Positions 36,618 through 45,547 of a stretch of 64,000 bases of DNA are shown one piece after another (positions within the stretch are counted from its first letter, which is position 1; each line of letters opens with the position of its first letter). The position numbers and the translations under genes are program-made. The notes beneath the pieces are model-generated. The model was not told where the DNA came from and ran no database searches. It was given only the letters and a program-made list of their open reading frames with translations. The stretch is from Shewanella livingstonensis. Its GTDB lineage: Bacteria > Pseudomonadota > Gammaproteobacteria > Enterobacterales > Shewanellaceae. The stretch is from positions 1,746,001 to 1,810,000 of the forward strand of contig NZ_CP034015.1 in the NCBI RefSeq assembly GCF_003855395.1, read 5' to 3'.

Positions 36618-38003
36618 GTGAAAATTAAACGATTTTTTGCCAAAGATATGCGCGCGGCATTGGCTCAGGTAAAAGAAACCTTAGGTTCTGACGCTGTCAT
36701 TATGTCAAATAAAAAAGTCACCGGCGGAATTGAAATTGTTGCTGCTGTGGATTATGACGAGCCTAAAGCCGCTATTGCATCACAAGCACCAACGACCAGT
36801 TTTATGGATGTCAGTGACGACCAAGTCTCACTGGGTACCAAGCCTGCGATGAAAGTCCAATCTAAGGTTAATCCACCTCCGGCGGCTGATTCTTTACAGG
36901 CATTGCTTGAAAAGCAACATAACCGCATGAAGCAACAAATGTCTGTGCGTCAAGACGAACCTGAGTTACCAGAATGGGCGCGCCAATTACAAGGTGCTAA
37001 ATCGGCCAAACCAGCATCAACTTCTCAATCGCAAATGGCTCCTGAACAAGCTAAAAAAACTAATAAAAACCAATCTGCCGATATGGATGCATTGCGTGAA
37101 GAGATGGCTTCACTACGAAGCTTATTGACTCATCAAGTATCATCTTTGATGAAGGACCAGAAAAAACGTACCGATCCTGTTGGTGCAATGCTTGAAAGTA
37201 AATTGATTGCGGCAGAGTTTTCTCCGGTAGTAGCTGCTAAACTGGCTGGATTAAGCCAGCACTATACGCCTGCAGATTTGGTGCGTGCATTACCGCAAAG
37301 TTTAGCTAACTTACTTGACAATCAAGGTGATGATATTGTTAAACGTGGTGGTGTTGTGGCATTTGTGGGACCTACTGGTGTAGGTAAAACAACGTCTTTA
37401 GCCAAAATTGCCGCCCGATTTGCTGCCCATCACGGCCCAGAGCAGGTCGCTTTGATTACCACAGATCATTACCGTATTGGTGCCTATGAGCAATTAGCCA
37501 CTTACGGTAAAATAATGGGTTGTCCGGTCAAGCAAGCACATGATTTAACCGAATTAGAACAAATTCTCTATCAATTTAGAAATCGTAAGTTAGTATTAAT
37601 TGATACCGCGGGTATGGGACAACGTGATATGCGTCTATATCAGCAACTTGATAATTTAACAGCAAATAGTAGGATCCCTATTCGGAGTTACTTAGTCTTA
37701 TCTGCGACCGGCCAACGTCGCGTATTACAAGATGCTGTAGAACACTTTAAACGCATTCCATTATCAGGTGCAATTTTAACAAAGTTAGATGAATCAATAT
37801 CAATTGCAGGTGCATTGAGCGTATTGATTCAAAATGAGTTACCATTAAGTTATGTTACTGACGGCCAACGTGTTCCTGAGGACATGAAAGTGGCTGATAC
37901 GCTAGAGTTGGCTAAGCAGGCACTCTCGGCGTTAAATGAAACAGAACAACAATCGTCACAAGACACAGTGTGGTCTAATGACACAGCCTATGCATTTGAG
38001 TAA
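36618..38003 (+). CDS. flhF: SRP-type GTPase FlhF, polar flagellar placement
   Basis: FlhF marks the cell pole for flagellar assembly. The 461-residue protein begins MKIKRFFAKDMRAALAQVKE (basic B domain), has a variable Gln/Ala/Lys-rich linker and the NG domain with G1 GPTGVGKTTSLAKIA (about 251-265), G3 IDTAGMGQRDMR and G4 TKLDES. GTG is the start. It precedes flhG, which regulates its GTPase activity. Confidence 0.95.
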   Translation: MKIKRFFAKDMRAALAQVKETLGSDAVIMSNKKVTGGIEIVAAVDYDEPKAAIASQAPTTSFMDVSDDQVSLGTKPAMKVQSKVNPPPAADSLQALLEKQHNRMKQQMSVRQDEPELPEWARQLQGAKSAKPASTSQSQMAPEQAKKTNKNQSADMDALREEMASLRSLLTHQVSSLMKDQKKRTDPVGAMLESKLIAAEFSPVVAAKLAGLSQHYTPADLVRALPQSLANLLDNQGDDIVKRGGVVAFVGPTGVGKTTSLAKIAARFAAHHGPEQVALITTDHYRIGAYEQLATYGKIMGCPVKQAHDLTELEQILYQFRNRKLVLIDTAGMGQRDMRLYQQLDNLTANSRIPIRSYLVLSATGQRRVLQDAVEHFKRIPLSGAILTKLDESISIAGALSVLIQNELPLSYVTDGQRVPEDMKVADTLELAKQALSALNETEQQSSQDTVWSNDTAYAFE

Positions 38004-38007
38004 AGAT

Positions 38008-38889
38008 ATGACTCGGGATCAAGCAAGTGGTTTACGTATGATGAATCAACCAAATAACGATAAAGTTAAAGTCATTGCCGTATCCGGTGGTAAAGGCGGA
38101 GTGGGTAAAACGAGTGTGTCAATTAATACTGCCGTTGCATTAGCTGAAAAAGGCAAACGTGTATTAGTACTTGATGCTGATTTAGGTTTAGCCAACGTCG
38201 ATGTCATGCTCGGGATCCGTGCTGAGAAAAATTTATCTCATGTTTTGTCCGGAGATGCCGAATTAGATGACATCATAGTACGCGGACCTAAAGGTATTGG
38301 CATTGTTCCAGCGACATCAGGTTCGCAAGCGATGGTTGAGTTGTCGCCAGCACAGCATGCAGGGTTAATACGTGCATTCAGTGAAATGCGTACTCAGTTC
38401 GATATTTTAATTGTCGATACTGCTGCCGGTATATCTGACATGGTGCTGAGTTTTTCTCGTGCATCACAAGATGTATTAATTGTTGTATGCGATGAACCGA
38501 CATCGATTACCGATGCTTATGCATTGATTAAAATCCTAAGTCGTGAGCATGGCGTGTTCCACTTCAAAATTGTGGCAAATATGGTGCGTAGTTTACGAGA
38601 AGGTATGGAATTATTTGCTAAACTCAGTAAAGTGACGGATAGATTTCTAGATGTTGCTTTAGAACTAGTGGCAACAATACCGTTTGATGAGAATTTACGT
38701 AAAGCTGTTCGTAAGCAAAAGCTAGTTGTTGAGGCGTTTCCTAAATCACCTTCTGCTATTGCTTTCCATGGATTAGCCAATAAAATTATGACTTGGCCGG
38801 TTCCACAACAACCAGGCGGTCATTTAGAGTTCTTTGTTGAACGTCTTGTACAACGTAAGCCGATACAAGAAGGAAGAACGGGTGAATAA
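38008..38889 (+). CDS. flhG: MinD-like ATPase FlhG (FleN), flagellar number control
   Basis: FlhG limits flagellar number and stimulates FlhF GTPase. The ATG at 38008 is chosen because the protein then starts MTRDQASGLRMMNQP, which matches the DQAxxLR activator helix of FlhG proteins; longer in-frame starts lie inside flhF. The 293 residues have the deviant Walker A SGGKGGVGKTSV, switch I DADLGLANVDVMLG and switch II DTAAGIS. It overlaps fliA by 8 bases. Confidence 0.94.
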   Translation: MTRDQASGLRMMNQPNNDKVKVIAVSGGKGGVGKTSVSINTAVALAEKGKRVLVLDADLGLANVDVMLGIRAEKNLSHVLSGDAELDDIIVRGPKGIGIVPATSGSQAMVELSPAQHAGLIRAFSEMRTQFDILIVDTAAGISDMVLSFSRASQDVLIVVCDEPTSITDAYALIKILSREHGVFHFKIVANMVRSLREGMELFAKLSKVTDRFLDVALELVATIPFDENLRKAVRKQKLVVEAFPKSPSAIAFHGLANKIMTWPVPQQPGGHLEFFVERLVQRKPIQEGRTGE

Positions 38890-39601
38890 AGCCGCAGCGT
38901 ATACTCAATTCGATAACAAAACGTCTATTGTTGAACAGTATGCACCGTTGGTAAAAAGAATTGCTCATCATATGCTGGCAAGATTACCTGCATCGGTGCA
39001 ACTTGATGATTTATTACAAGCTGGAATGATGGGGTTACTTGAGGCTTCATCTAAATTTGATAACAGCAAAGGGGCTAAGTTTGAAACCTTTGCTGGTATT
39101 AGGATCCGTGGTGCTATGATCGACGAAATTCGACGTGGTGATTGGGTTCCTCGTTCTGTTCATCGCAATAATCGTCGTGTCGCACAAGTGATTGATGAAT
39201 TAGGGCAGCAATTTGGGCGTGATGCTAATGATACAGAAATTGCTGAAAAGCTTGATATGTCACTCGATGAGTACCATCATATATTAAATGATGTTTCTGT
39301 GGGTAAAATCATAGGCATAGAAGATCTTGGTGTTTCGCAAGATGTGTTAATCACAGATAATGAAACACCAGATGAGGCCTTTGACTCACTTGCTGAAATT
39401 CAATTCCAATCTGCATTGGTTGAAGCAATTAAGACATTGCCAGAAAGAGATGCGCTAGTGTTGTCGTTATATTACGATGAGGCGCTAAATTTAAAAGAAA
39501 TCGGTGCCATCCTTGAAGTTAGTGAATCGCGAGTTAGCCAGATATTAAGTCAGGCAATGCTCAGATTAAAAGCGAAACTCAAGCATTGGACACAAGAATA
39601 A
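38882..39601 (+). CDS. fliA: Flagellar sigma factor sigma-28 (FliA)
   Basis: FliA directs RNA polymerase to late flagellar genes such as flagellin. The GTG at 38882 follows AAGGAAG and gives a 239-residue protein of typical length beginning MNKAAAYTQFDNK. Region 2 (VKRIAHHMLARLPASVQLDD, then KFETFAGIRIRGAMIDEIRR) and region 4 HTH (NLKEIGAILEVSESRVSQIL) are clear. A TTG 48 bases upstream is less likely. Confidence 0.95.
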   Translation: MNKAAAYTQFDNKTSIVEQYAPLVKRIAHHMLARLPASVQLDDLLQAGMMGLLEASSKFDNSKGAKFETFAGIRIRGAMIDEIRRGDWVPRSVHRNNRRVAQVIDELGQQFGRDANDTEIAEKLDMSLDEYHHILNDVSVGKIIGIEDLGVSQDVLITDNETPDEAFDSLAEIQFQSALVEAIKTLPERDALVLSLYYDEALNLKEIGAILEVSESRVSQILSQAMLRLKAKLKHWTQE

Positions 39602-39644
39602 TAACTAATTAGAGCAAACGAGTGTCAGCTCACCGGAGGAAACC

Positions 39645-40028
39645 TTGGACAAGAATATGAAGATTCTTATTGTTGACGATTTTTCAACAATGAGGCGTAT
39701 CATTAAGAACTTGTTGCGAGATTTGGGATTTAATAATACCCAAGAAGCAGATGATGGCTCAACAGCCCTACCTATGTTGCAAAAAGGCGATTTTGATTTT
39801 GTAGTAACAGACTGGAACATGCCAGGAATGCAAGGTATTGATTTGCTTAGAGCAATTCGTGCTGATGACTCATTAAAGCATTTACCTGTATTGATGGTAA
39901 CCGCAGAGGCTAAGCGTGAACAGATTATTGCTGCAGCGCAAGCTGGTGTAAATGGTTATGTGGTAAAACCTTTCACAGCCGCTACGTTAAAAGAAAAGCT
40001 AGATAAAATCTTTGAACGACTAGCATAA
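39645..40028 (+). CDS. cheY: Chemotaxis response regulator CheY
   Basis: CheY carries the signal from CheA to FliM. The receiver domain has acidic residues D11, D12, phosphoacceptor D56 (VVTDWNMPG), the Thr/Ala-Glu-Ala stretch VTAEAKREQ and KPF. The TTG start at 39645 is chosen because GGAGGA lies 4-5 bases upstream; the next ATG at 39657 is too far from it. The 127-residue length is normal. Confidence 0.95.
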   Translation: MDKNMKILIVDDFSTMRRIIKNLLRDLGFNNTQEADDGSTALPMLQKGDFDFVVTDWNMPGMQGIDLLRAIRADDSLKHLPVLMVTAEAKREQIIAAAQAGVNGYVVKPFTAATLKEKLDKIFERLA

Positions 40029-40041
40029 GCAAGGATAAGTC

Positions 40042-40779
40042 ATGCAGGCATCAATATCGGGGTTAATCTCCCTCGAGCAGGCCCAGGAACTTGTTGAATT
40101 GCTTACTTTAGGTCAGCAAGATAAAGCTGATGATGTTATCAGAGAGCTTGCAACGCCTTTGCAGCGCGAGCTTTTTGAAGAAGTCGGTAAATTAACTCGA
40201 CAACTCCATAGTGCACTAAAAGATTTTCAAGTTGATAACCGCTTATCTGAATTAGCTAATACCGAAATACCTGATGCTAAAGAAAGATTGAACTATGTTA
40301 TCGATATGACAGAGCAAGCTGCAAATAAAACTATGGATGCAGTTGAAGAATGTCTACCTTTGGCCGATACCATCATTAGCAATATACAATCAATGACCCC
40401 CATGTGGGACAAATTGATGCGTCGCGATATCGAATTAGGTGAATTTAAATCGCTTTGTCACGATGTTCAGCAGTTTATGTTACACAGCGAGAATGATTCT
40501 AATCGTCTTCGCGAGCTGTTAAACGAAATTTTGATGGCACAAGACTTCCAAGATTTAACTGGTCAAATGATCCGTCGAGTGATTGATTTAGTTCGTGAAG
40601 TTGAAAATAATTTGGTCTCAATGTTAACGGTATTTGGTGATCATACTACTGAATCATTACCAACTATAAACGATAATAAAATAGAAGCAGAAGGTCCCAT
40701 CATGCATGCTGAGCTGCGTGAAGATGTGGTGACAGGTCAAGATGAAGTAGACGATCTGCTATCAAGTCTGGGTTTCTAA
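40042..40779 (+). CDS. cheZ: CheY-P phosphatase CheZ
   Basis: CheZ dephosphorylates CheY-P. The 245 residues form a long helical hairpin with the catalytic segment LMAQDFQDLTGQMIRRVIDL (Gln at about 178) and a C-terminal CheY-binding helix DEVDDLLSSLGF at the end. Spacing to cheY and cheA is 13-15 bases, so these are in one operon. Confidence 0.95.
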   Translation: MQASISGLISLEQAQELVELLTLGQQDKADDVIRELATPLQRELFEEVGKLTRQLHSALKDFQVDNRLSELANTEIPDAKERLNYVIDMTEQAANKTMDAVEECLPLADTIISNIQSMTPMWDKLMRRDIELGEFKSLCHDVQQFMLHSENDSNRLRELLNEILMAQDFQDLTGQMIRRVIDLVREVENNLVSMLTVFGDHTTESLPTINDNKIEAEGPIMHAELREDVVTGQDEVDDLLSSLGF

Positions 40780-40794
40780 CTAGGAGTCAATTTA

Positions 40795-43011
40795 ATGTCC
40801 TTTGATGTTGATGAAGAGATACTCCAGGACTTTTTAATTGAAGCTGGTGAGATTTTAGAGCTTCTACAGGAGCAGCTTGTTGCTCTTGAAAATAATCCTG
40901 ATGACAGTGATTTACTTAATGCTATTTTCCGTGGATTCCATACCGTTAAAGGTGGGGCTGGTTTTTTAAGCCTAAAGCCAATGGTTGACGTTTGTCACGA
41001 AGCAGAAAATACGTTCGACCTATTACGCACCGGTAAGCGCGGCGTAAATGCAGAGTTAATGGATATTATTTTGCAAGCGGTCGATGCCATTAATACCATG
41101 TTCGCTCAAACTCAACAGGGACAGCAACAAGACCCTGCAGATTCAACGTTACTTGCTAAACTTAAATTGTTAAGTTCAGGAGCTCCATTACCTTCAGAAA
41201 TGACGGCGGGAGAATCAGAACCTATAGAAAATATTGTTGAGTTTAACGAGCCTGAAGTCATTGAAGATATTAGCACTCCATCTGCGGCAATTTCCGGTTC
41301 TAGCAGTATTGATGAAATTGATGAGTTAGAATTTGAAGCTTTACTTGATGCTTTACATGGCACGGGTAAAAGTCCAGTTGCATCGAATAAACCTTCTGAA
41401 GCCAAAAAAGACAATATTGGTTCAAAACCAGCAACGTCAATAAAAAGTAGCGGCGAAATTACTGATGATGAGTTTGAAGCATTATTAGATGAATTACACG
41501 GTTCAGGTTCGTTCAAAGCTAAATCAGAACCGGTTGTTGCAGCTAAACCGGCTAGTTCTCCTATTGTTGAGCCACTAGTTGATTCTGATGAAATTACTGA
41601 TGATGAATTTGAACGCCTTTTAGATGAATTACACGGTAAAGGCACTGCACCAGCAGTTAAAGCGACATCAGCTCCTGTCGCCGTTGAAGCGAATAAAGCA
41701 GTATTACCTCCCCAGGCAGTCAAGCCACCAGTTCCAGTTGCTAAACCGGTTGTACCATCTGTACCGGCAGTTGCTCCGAAGATTGAACCTATAAAAGATA
41801 AAGCTCCTGTTAAAGCAGCTTCTGTTCCGCAAGGTGAGACAACTGTTCGCGTTGATACTGCTCGTTTAGACCAAATCATGAACATGGTAGGTGAGTTGGT
41901 ATTGGTTCGTAACCGACTTGTTAGTTTAGGCATATCTCGTGAAGATGAAGAAATGTCCAAGGCTCTTGCAAACCTCGATTTAGTGACAGCTGATCTACAA
42001 GGTGCGGTGATGAAAACCCGCATGCAACCTATTAAGAAAGTGTTTGGTCGCTTCCCAAGAGTTGTTCGTGATTTAGCTCGAACCTTGAATAAAGAAATTG
42101 ATTTAATCATGATTGGTGAAGATACCGATCTTGATAAAAATTTAGTTGAGGCGTTAGCCGATCCTTTAGTTCACTTGGTGCGAAACTCAGTCGATCACGG
42201 TATTGAAATGCCGATTACTCGTGAAGCGAGTGGTAAATCTCGGACGGGTACCATTACCTTATCGGCTAGCCAAGAGGGCGATCACATCCTGCTTAAAATT
42301 GAGGATGATGGCGCAGGAATGGATCCCGAGAAGCTAAAACAAATTGCCATAAGTCGCGGTGTTTTAGATGAAGATGCCGCCTCGAGAATGACCGATAACG
42401 AAGCTTACAACCTAATTTTTGCTCCTGGTTTTTCAACCAAAGTTGAAATTTCAGATATTTCAGGTCGTGGTGTCGGTATGGATGTGGTGAAAACCCGTAT
42501 CAACCAACTAAACGGTACTGTTTATATTGATTCAATGAAAGGTAAGGGCACGGTACTTGAAATTAAAGTGCCATTAACCTTGGCGATCATGCCAACATTA
42601 ATGGTTGATGTGTCTAACCAAGTTTTCGCACTACCGTTATCAAGTGTGAATGAAATTTTTAATTTAGATTTAACAAAAACAAATATTGTTGATGGTCAGT
42701 TGACGGTTATTTTCCGTAACAAAGCTGTACCATTATTTTATCTAGAGCATTGGCTACATAGCAAAAAAACAACATTTAAACATGGTGATAAGAAACATGG
42801 TCATGTGGTTATTGTTCAGCTTGGTACCATGCAAATTGGTTTTGTTGTTGATGCACTAATTGGCCAAGAAGAAGTGGTCATTAAACCTCTCGGTAGTATG
42901 CTACAAGGTACACCAGGCATGGCGGGTGCGACAATTACATCAGATGGTGGCATTGCACTCATTTTAGATGTGCCTGGACTACTAAAACATTACGCAAAAA
43001 GTAAAAAATAA
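40795..43011 (+). CDS. cheA: Chemotaxis histidine kinase CheA
   Basis: CheA phosphorylates CheY and CheB in the receptor array. The 738 residues have P1 (phospho-His49 in FHTVKGGAGFL), a ~200-residue linker, dimerisation P3 (VDTARLDQIMNMVGELV, ~350), kinase P4 (LVRNSVDHGIEMP N box, DDGAGMDP, GRGVGMDVV) and CheW-like P5. The linker has no recognisable folded P2. Instead it has three copies of an EITDDEFEALLDELHG-like motif at 173-191, 221-238 and 266-283, like the CheY-binding peptides of FliM and CheZ. Confidence 0.95.
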   Translation: MSFDVDEEILQDFLIEAGEILELLQEQLVALENNPDDSDLLNAIFRGFHTVKGGAGFLSLKPMVDVCHEAENTFDLLRTGKRGVNAELMDIILQAVDAINTMFAQTQQGQQQDPADSTLLAKLKLLSSGAPLPSEMTAGESEPIENIVEFNEPEVIEDISTPSAAISGSSSIDEIDELEFEALLDALHGTGKSPVASNKPSEAKKDNIGSKPATSIKSSGEITDDEFEALLDELHGSGSFKAKSEPVVAAKPASSPIVEPLVDSDEITDDEFERLLDELHGKGTAPAVKATSAPVAVEANKAVLPPQAVKPPVPVAKPVVPSVPAVAPKIEPIKDKAPVKAASVPQGETTVRVDTARLDQIMNMVGELVLVRNRLVSLGISREDEEMSKALANLDLVTADLQGAVMKTRMQPIKKVFGRFPRVVRDLARTLNKEIDLIMIGEDTDLDKNLVEALADPLVHLVRNSVDHGIEMPITREASGKSRTGTITLSASQEGDHILLKIEDDGAGMDPEKLKQIAISRGVLDEDAASRMTDNEAYNLIFAPGFSTKVEISDISGRGVGMDVVKTRINQLNGTVYIDSMKGKGTVLEIKVPLTLAIMPTLMVDVSNQVFALPLSSVNEIFNLDLTKTNIVDGQLTVIFRNKAVPLFYLEHWLHSKKTTFKHGDKKHGHVVIVQLGTMQIGFVVDALIGQEEVVIKPLGSMLQGTPGMAGATITSDGGIALILDVPGLLKHYAKSKK
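41311..41643 (+). repeat. Three in-frame motif repeats in the CheA linker
   Basis: DNA copies at 41311-41367, 41455-41508 and 41590-41643 encode DEIDELEFEALLDALHGTG, EITDDEFEALLDELHGSG and EITDDEFERLLDELHGKG. The last two share 16 of 18 residues, the first is more diverged. They are spaced by 25-30-residue Pro/Ala/Lys-rich stretches. Confidence 0.9.
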
Positions 43012-43041
43012 TAATAAAAGTTCCATTATTTAAGGAATTAA

Positions 43042-44250
43042 ATGGCCATAAAAGTACTAGTTGTAGATGATTCTAGCTTTTTTCGACGTCGAGTCAGTGA
43101 GATTGTTAATCAAGATCCTGAACTCGAAGTTGTTGCCGTTGCTGTTAACGGCAAAGAAGCTGTTGATATGGCTGCAAAATTAAAGCCTCAAGTCATTACG
43201 ATGGATATTGAAATGCCTGTTATGGACGGTATTACTGCTGTCCGTGAAATTATGGCTAACAATCCTACGCCTATTTTAATGTTTTCATCGCTAACTCATG
43301 ATGGTGCCAAAGCAACGCTAGATGCGTTAGAAGCTGGTGCATTGGACTTTCTGCCCAAACGTTTTGAGGATATAGCGACTAATAAAGACGATGCGATACT
43401 GTTGTTACAGCAACGAATAAAAGCATTAGGTCGACGTAGGATGTATCGTTCAAGCTCATTAACATCTAGCGCTATCAACGTACCTGAACCTCGTCGAGCT
43501 GTGGCTGCTACGGATGCACTTACGCCTCGTCGACCATTAAGTAGTCGTTTGACGTCAACTGCTTCAACAATGCCTCCAGTAGTTGCTCGTTCCAGTTTAT
43601 CTGGTACATCGACTGAGCGTTCTCCTGCAAATTCAATAACGTCATCATTATCGTCTATTCGCGCCAGCGGTAAGCAATATAAAGTGTTATTAATTGGCAC
43701 ATCTACGGGTGGACCGGTCGCATTGCAGAAGGTATTAACTGCATTTCCAGCCAATTATCCTCATCCTATCGTGTTAATCCAACATATGCCTGCTGCGTTT
43801 ACTCCAGCATTTGCAGCACGTTTAAATACCTTGTGCAAAATTGATGTTAAAGAGGCTGAAAATGGTGATGTTATGCGTCCTGGTTGTGCTTATTTAGCAC
43901 CAGGAGGTATGCAACTGATGATTGAACGAAATGGTATTACTGGAAGGCTCAAAGTTATTCCAGGAACCCCTGAAATGAATTATAAACCCTGCGTTGATAT
44001 TACTTTTGCGTCAGCATCTAAAGCCTTTAATGGTGATGTTTTAGCTGTGGTGTTAACCGGTATGGGGGCTGACGGTAGAGAAGGGGCCAGAATGTTAAAG
44101 TCTGTTGGCGCGACTATTTGGGCACAAGATGAAGCAAGCTGTGTGGTATATGGTATGCCACAAGCCGTGGCATCAGCAGGTATCTCAACTCACTCTATTT
44201 CCTTAGATAATATGGCTGAAGCTATTTTAAAAGAGTCTAGTCGTGGCTAA
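43042..44250 (+). CDS. cheB: Chemoreceptor methylesterase/deamidase CheB
   Basis: CheB removes methyl groups from receptors under control of phosphorylation. The 402 residues have a receiver domain (Asp55 in [11 protein letters not shown]), a Ser/Thr/Arg-rich linker (135-210) and the methylesterase domain with its Ser ([15 protein letters not shown]), His ([14 protein letters not shown]) and Asp ([13 protein letters not shown]). It overlaps the next gene by 8 bases. Confidence 0.95.
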   Translation: MAIKVLVVDDSSFFRRRVSEIVNQDPELEVVAVAVNGKEAVDMAAKLKPQVITMDIEMPVMDGITAVREIMANNPTPILMFSSLTHDGAKATLDALEAGALDFLPKRFEDIATNKDDAILLLQQRIKALGRRRMYRSSSLTSSAINVPEPRRAVAATDALTPRRPLSSRLTSTASTMPPVVARSSLSGTSTERSPANSITSSLSSIRASGKQYKVLLIGTSTGGPVALQKVLTAFPANYPHPIVLIQHMPAAFTPAFAARLNTLCKIDVKEAENGDVMRPGCAYLAPGGMQLMIERNGITGRLKVIPGTPEMNYKPCVDITFASASKAFNGDVLAVVLTGMGADGREGARMLKSVGATIWAQDEASCVVYGMPQAVASAGISTHSISLDNMAEAILKESSRG

Positions 44251-44704
44251 GCCTGAGTATTCATTACAAACAAAGCAAATGCTGGGTTTTTTTCTATCCT
44301 TTATTACTATCATTGTATTGGCGGGTTTGTATGTTGATGCTCATCAAAAGGCCACGCTATTAGAGCAAGAAGTAGTACGTTTAACCGCATCCCAAGTGTT
44401 ATTAATGGTACCAGAAGATCAAGCAGCTAATATTGCTAACTGGCTAACTCAGCATCCTGAACAAACTCAAGCCATTATAGCGTCTGCAGGAAAGGAGCAA
44501 GCGCAAAGTGTGTTGTTTGGACCAGGTGCTTTGGTTGGCGCACAGGTTACTAATGTTGATAAAGTTAAGCATGATACTGATGCACCAGCGGCACACAATG
44601 ATCAAGAGGTCATAGTGTCAGAAGATGCTCAAGGAGTTAAGGTTATTCGTTTACCAAATGGCGGTATCCGTGTCACCACCCGTGATGATAAACAACACAA
44701 ATAG
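44243..44704 (+). CDS. Small membrane-anchored protein of unknown function in che operon
   Basis: I do not recognise the family. The 153-residue protein has one transmembrane helix at about 13-33 ([20 protein letters not shown]), then a coiled/helical part to about 95 and an acidic tail ending [18 protein letters not shown]. The GTG start lies within cheB, so translation is coupled. The position between cheB and parC suggests a link to polar chemotaxis complexes, but this is inferred from place only. Confidence 0.8.
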   Translation: MAKPEYSLQTKQMLGFFLSFITIIVLAGLYVDAHQKATLLEQEVVRLTASQVLLMVPEDQAANIANWLTQHPEQTQAIIASAGKEQAQSVLFGPGALVGAQVTNVDKVKHDTDAPAAHNDQEVIVSEDAQGVKVIRLPNGGIRVTTRDDKQHK

Positions 44705-44752
44705 TAGTCAATATTCCATAACAGCATCATTATAATAAGTTGAGAGGCTTTT

Positions 44753-45547
44753 TTGAAAGTATGGACGGTAGCTAACCAAAAAGGTGGCGTTGGTAAAACC
44801 ACCACAGTAGCCAGTTTAGCCGGGGCATTGGTTAAGCGCGGCCAACGAGTGCTTATTATTGATACCGATCCTCATGCTTCATTGGGTTATTATTTAGGTA
44901 TTGATTCAGACGAAGTGCCTTGTTCGCTTTATGATGTGTTTTTGAATCATCAGACACTTACTCAAGAATTTATTCTACAAAATGTTATTCCCACTCAAAT
45001 CGAGGGGCTTGATCTAATCCCGGCTAACATGGCGTTAGCTACACTTGATAGGTCATTAGGCCATCAGGAAGGTATGGGGTTGGTTCTGCGTAATTTGTTG
45101 GCATTACTGGAAGATAAATATGATGTGGCTATTATTGATTGCCCGCCAGTATTAGGGGTATTAATGGTTAATGCATTAGCGGCAAGCCAGCACATTATTA
45201 TCCCAGTCCAGACAGAGTTTTTGGCCATAAAAGGCCTCGAGCGGATGGTCAAAACCATGGATATTATGGGACGGTCTAAGAAAACTCGTTACAGCTTTAC
45301 CGTATTGCCAACTATGTATGATAAGCGAACTAAAGCTTCTCCAATAGCACTGCAATTTTTGCAAGACAACTACAGCTCAACACTTTGGCCTAACGATGTC
45401 ATACCTGTAGATACTAAATTTAGAGATGCCAGTTTGGCTCATTTACCTGCATCACATTATTCAGCCAGTAGCCGAGGTGTTAAAGCCTATAATCGCTTAC
45501 TGGATTTTTTATTTTCTCAGGAGTTTACCCATGTCAAAATCGGTTGA
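44753..45547 (+). CDS. parC: ParA-like ATPase ParC, polar chemotaxis placement
   Basis: ParC-type ATPases position chemotaxis arrays at the old pole and segregate them. The 264-residue sequence starts MKVWTVANQKGGVGKTTTVA, with the deviant Walker A, then DTDPHASLGYYLG and IDCPPVLGVLMVNAL. A TTG start is used behind GAGAGG. It is not the chromosomal ParA, because it stands between che genes and a CheW-fold partner. The 3' end overlaps parP by 17 bases. Confidence 0.87.
   Translation: MKVWTVANQKGGVGKTTTVASLAGALVKRGQRVLIIDTDPHASLGYYLGIDSDEVPCSLYDVFLNHQTLTQEFILQNVIPTQIEGLDLIPANMALATLDRSLGHQEGMGLVLRNLLALLEDKYDVAIIDCPPVLGVLMVNALAASQHIIIPVQTEFLAIKGLERMVKTMDIMGRSKKTRYSFTVLPTMYDKRTKASPIALQFLQDNYSSTLWPNDVIPVDTKFRDASLAHLPASHYSASSRGVKAYNRLLDFLFSQEFTHVKIG

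Noticed and set aside
41112..42110. 332-codon minus-strand frame opposite cheA
   Set aside because: It arises from the Pro/Ala/Lys-rich CheA linker read backwards; no family resemblance and cheA is clearly the gene.
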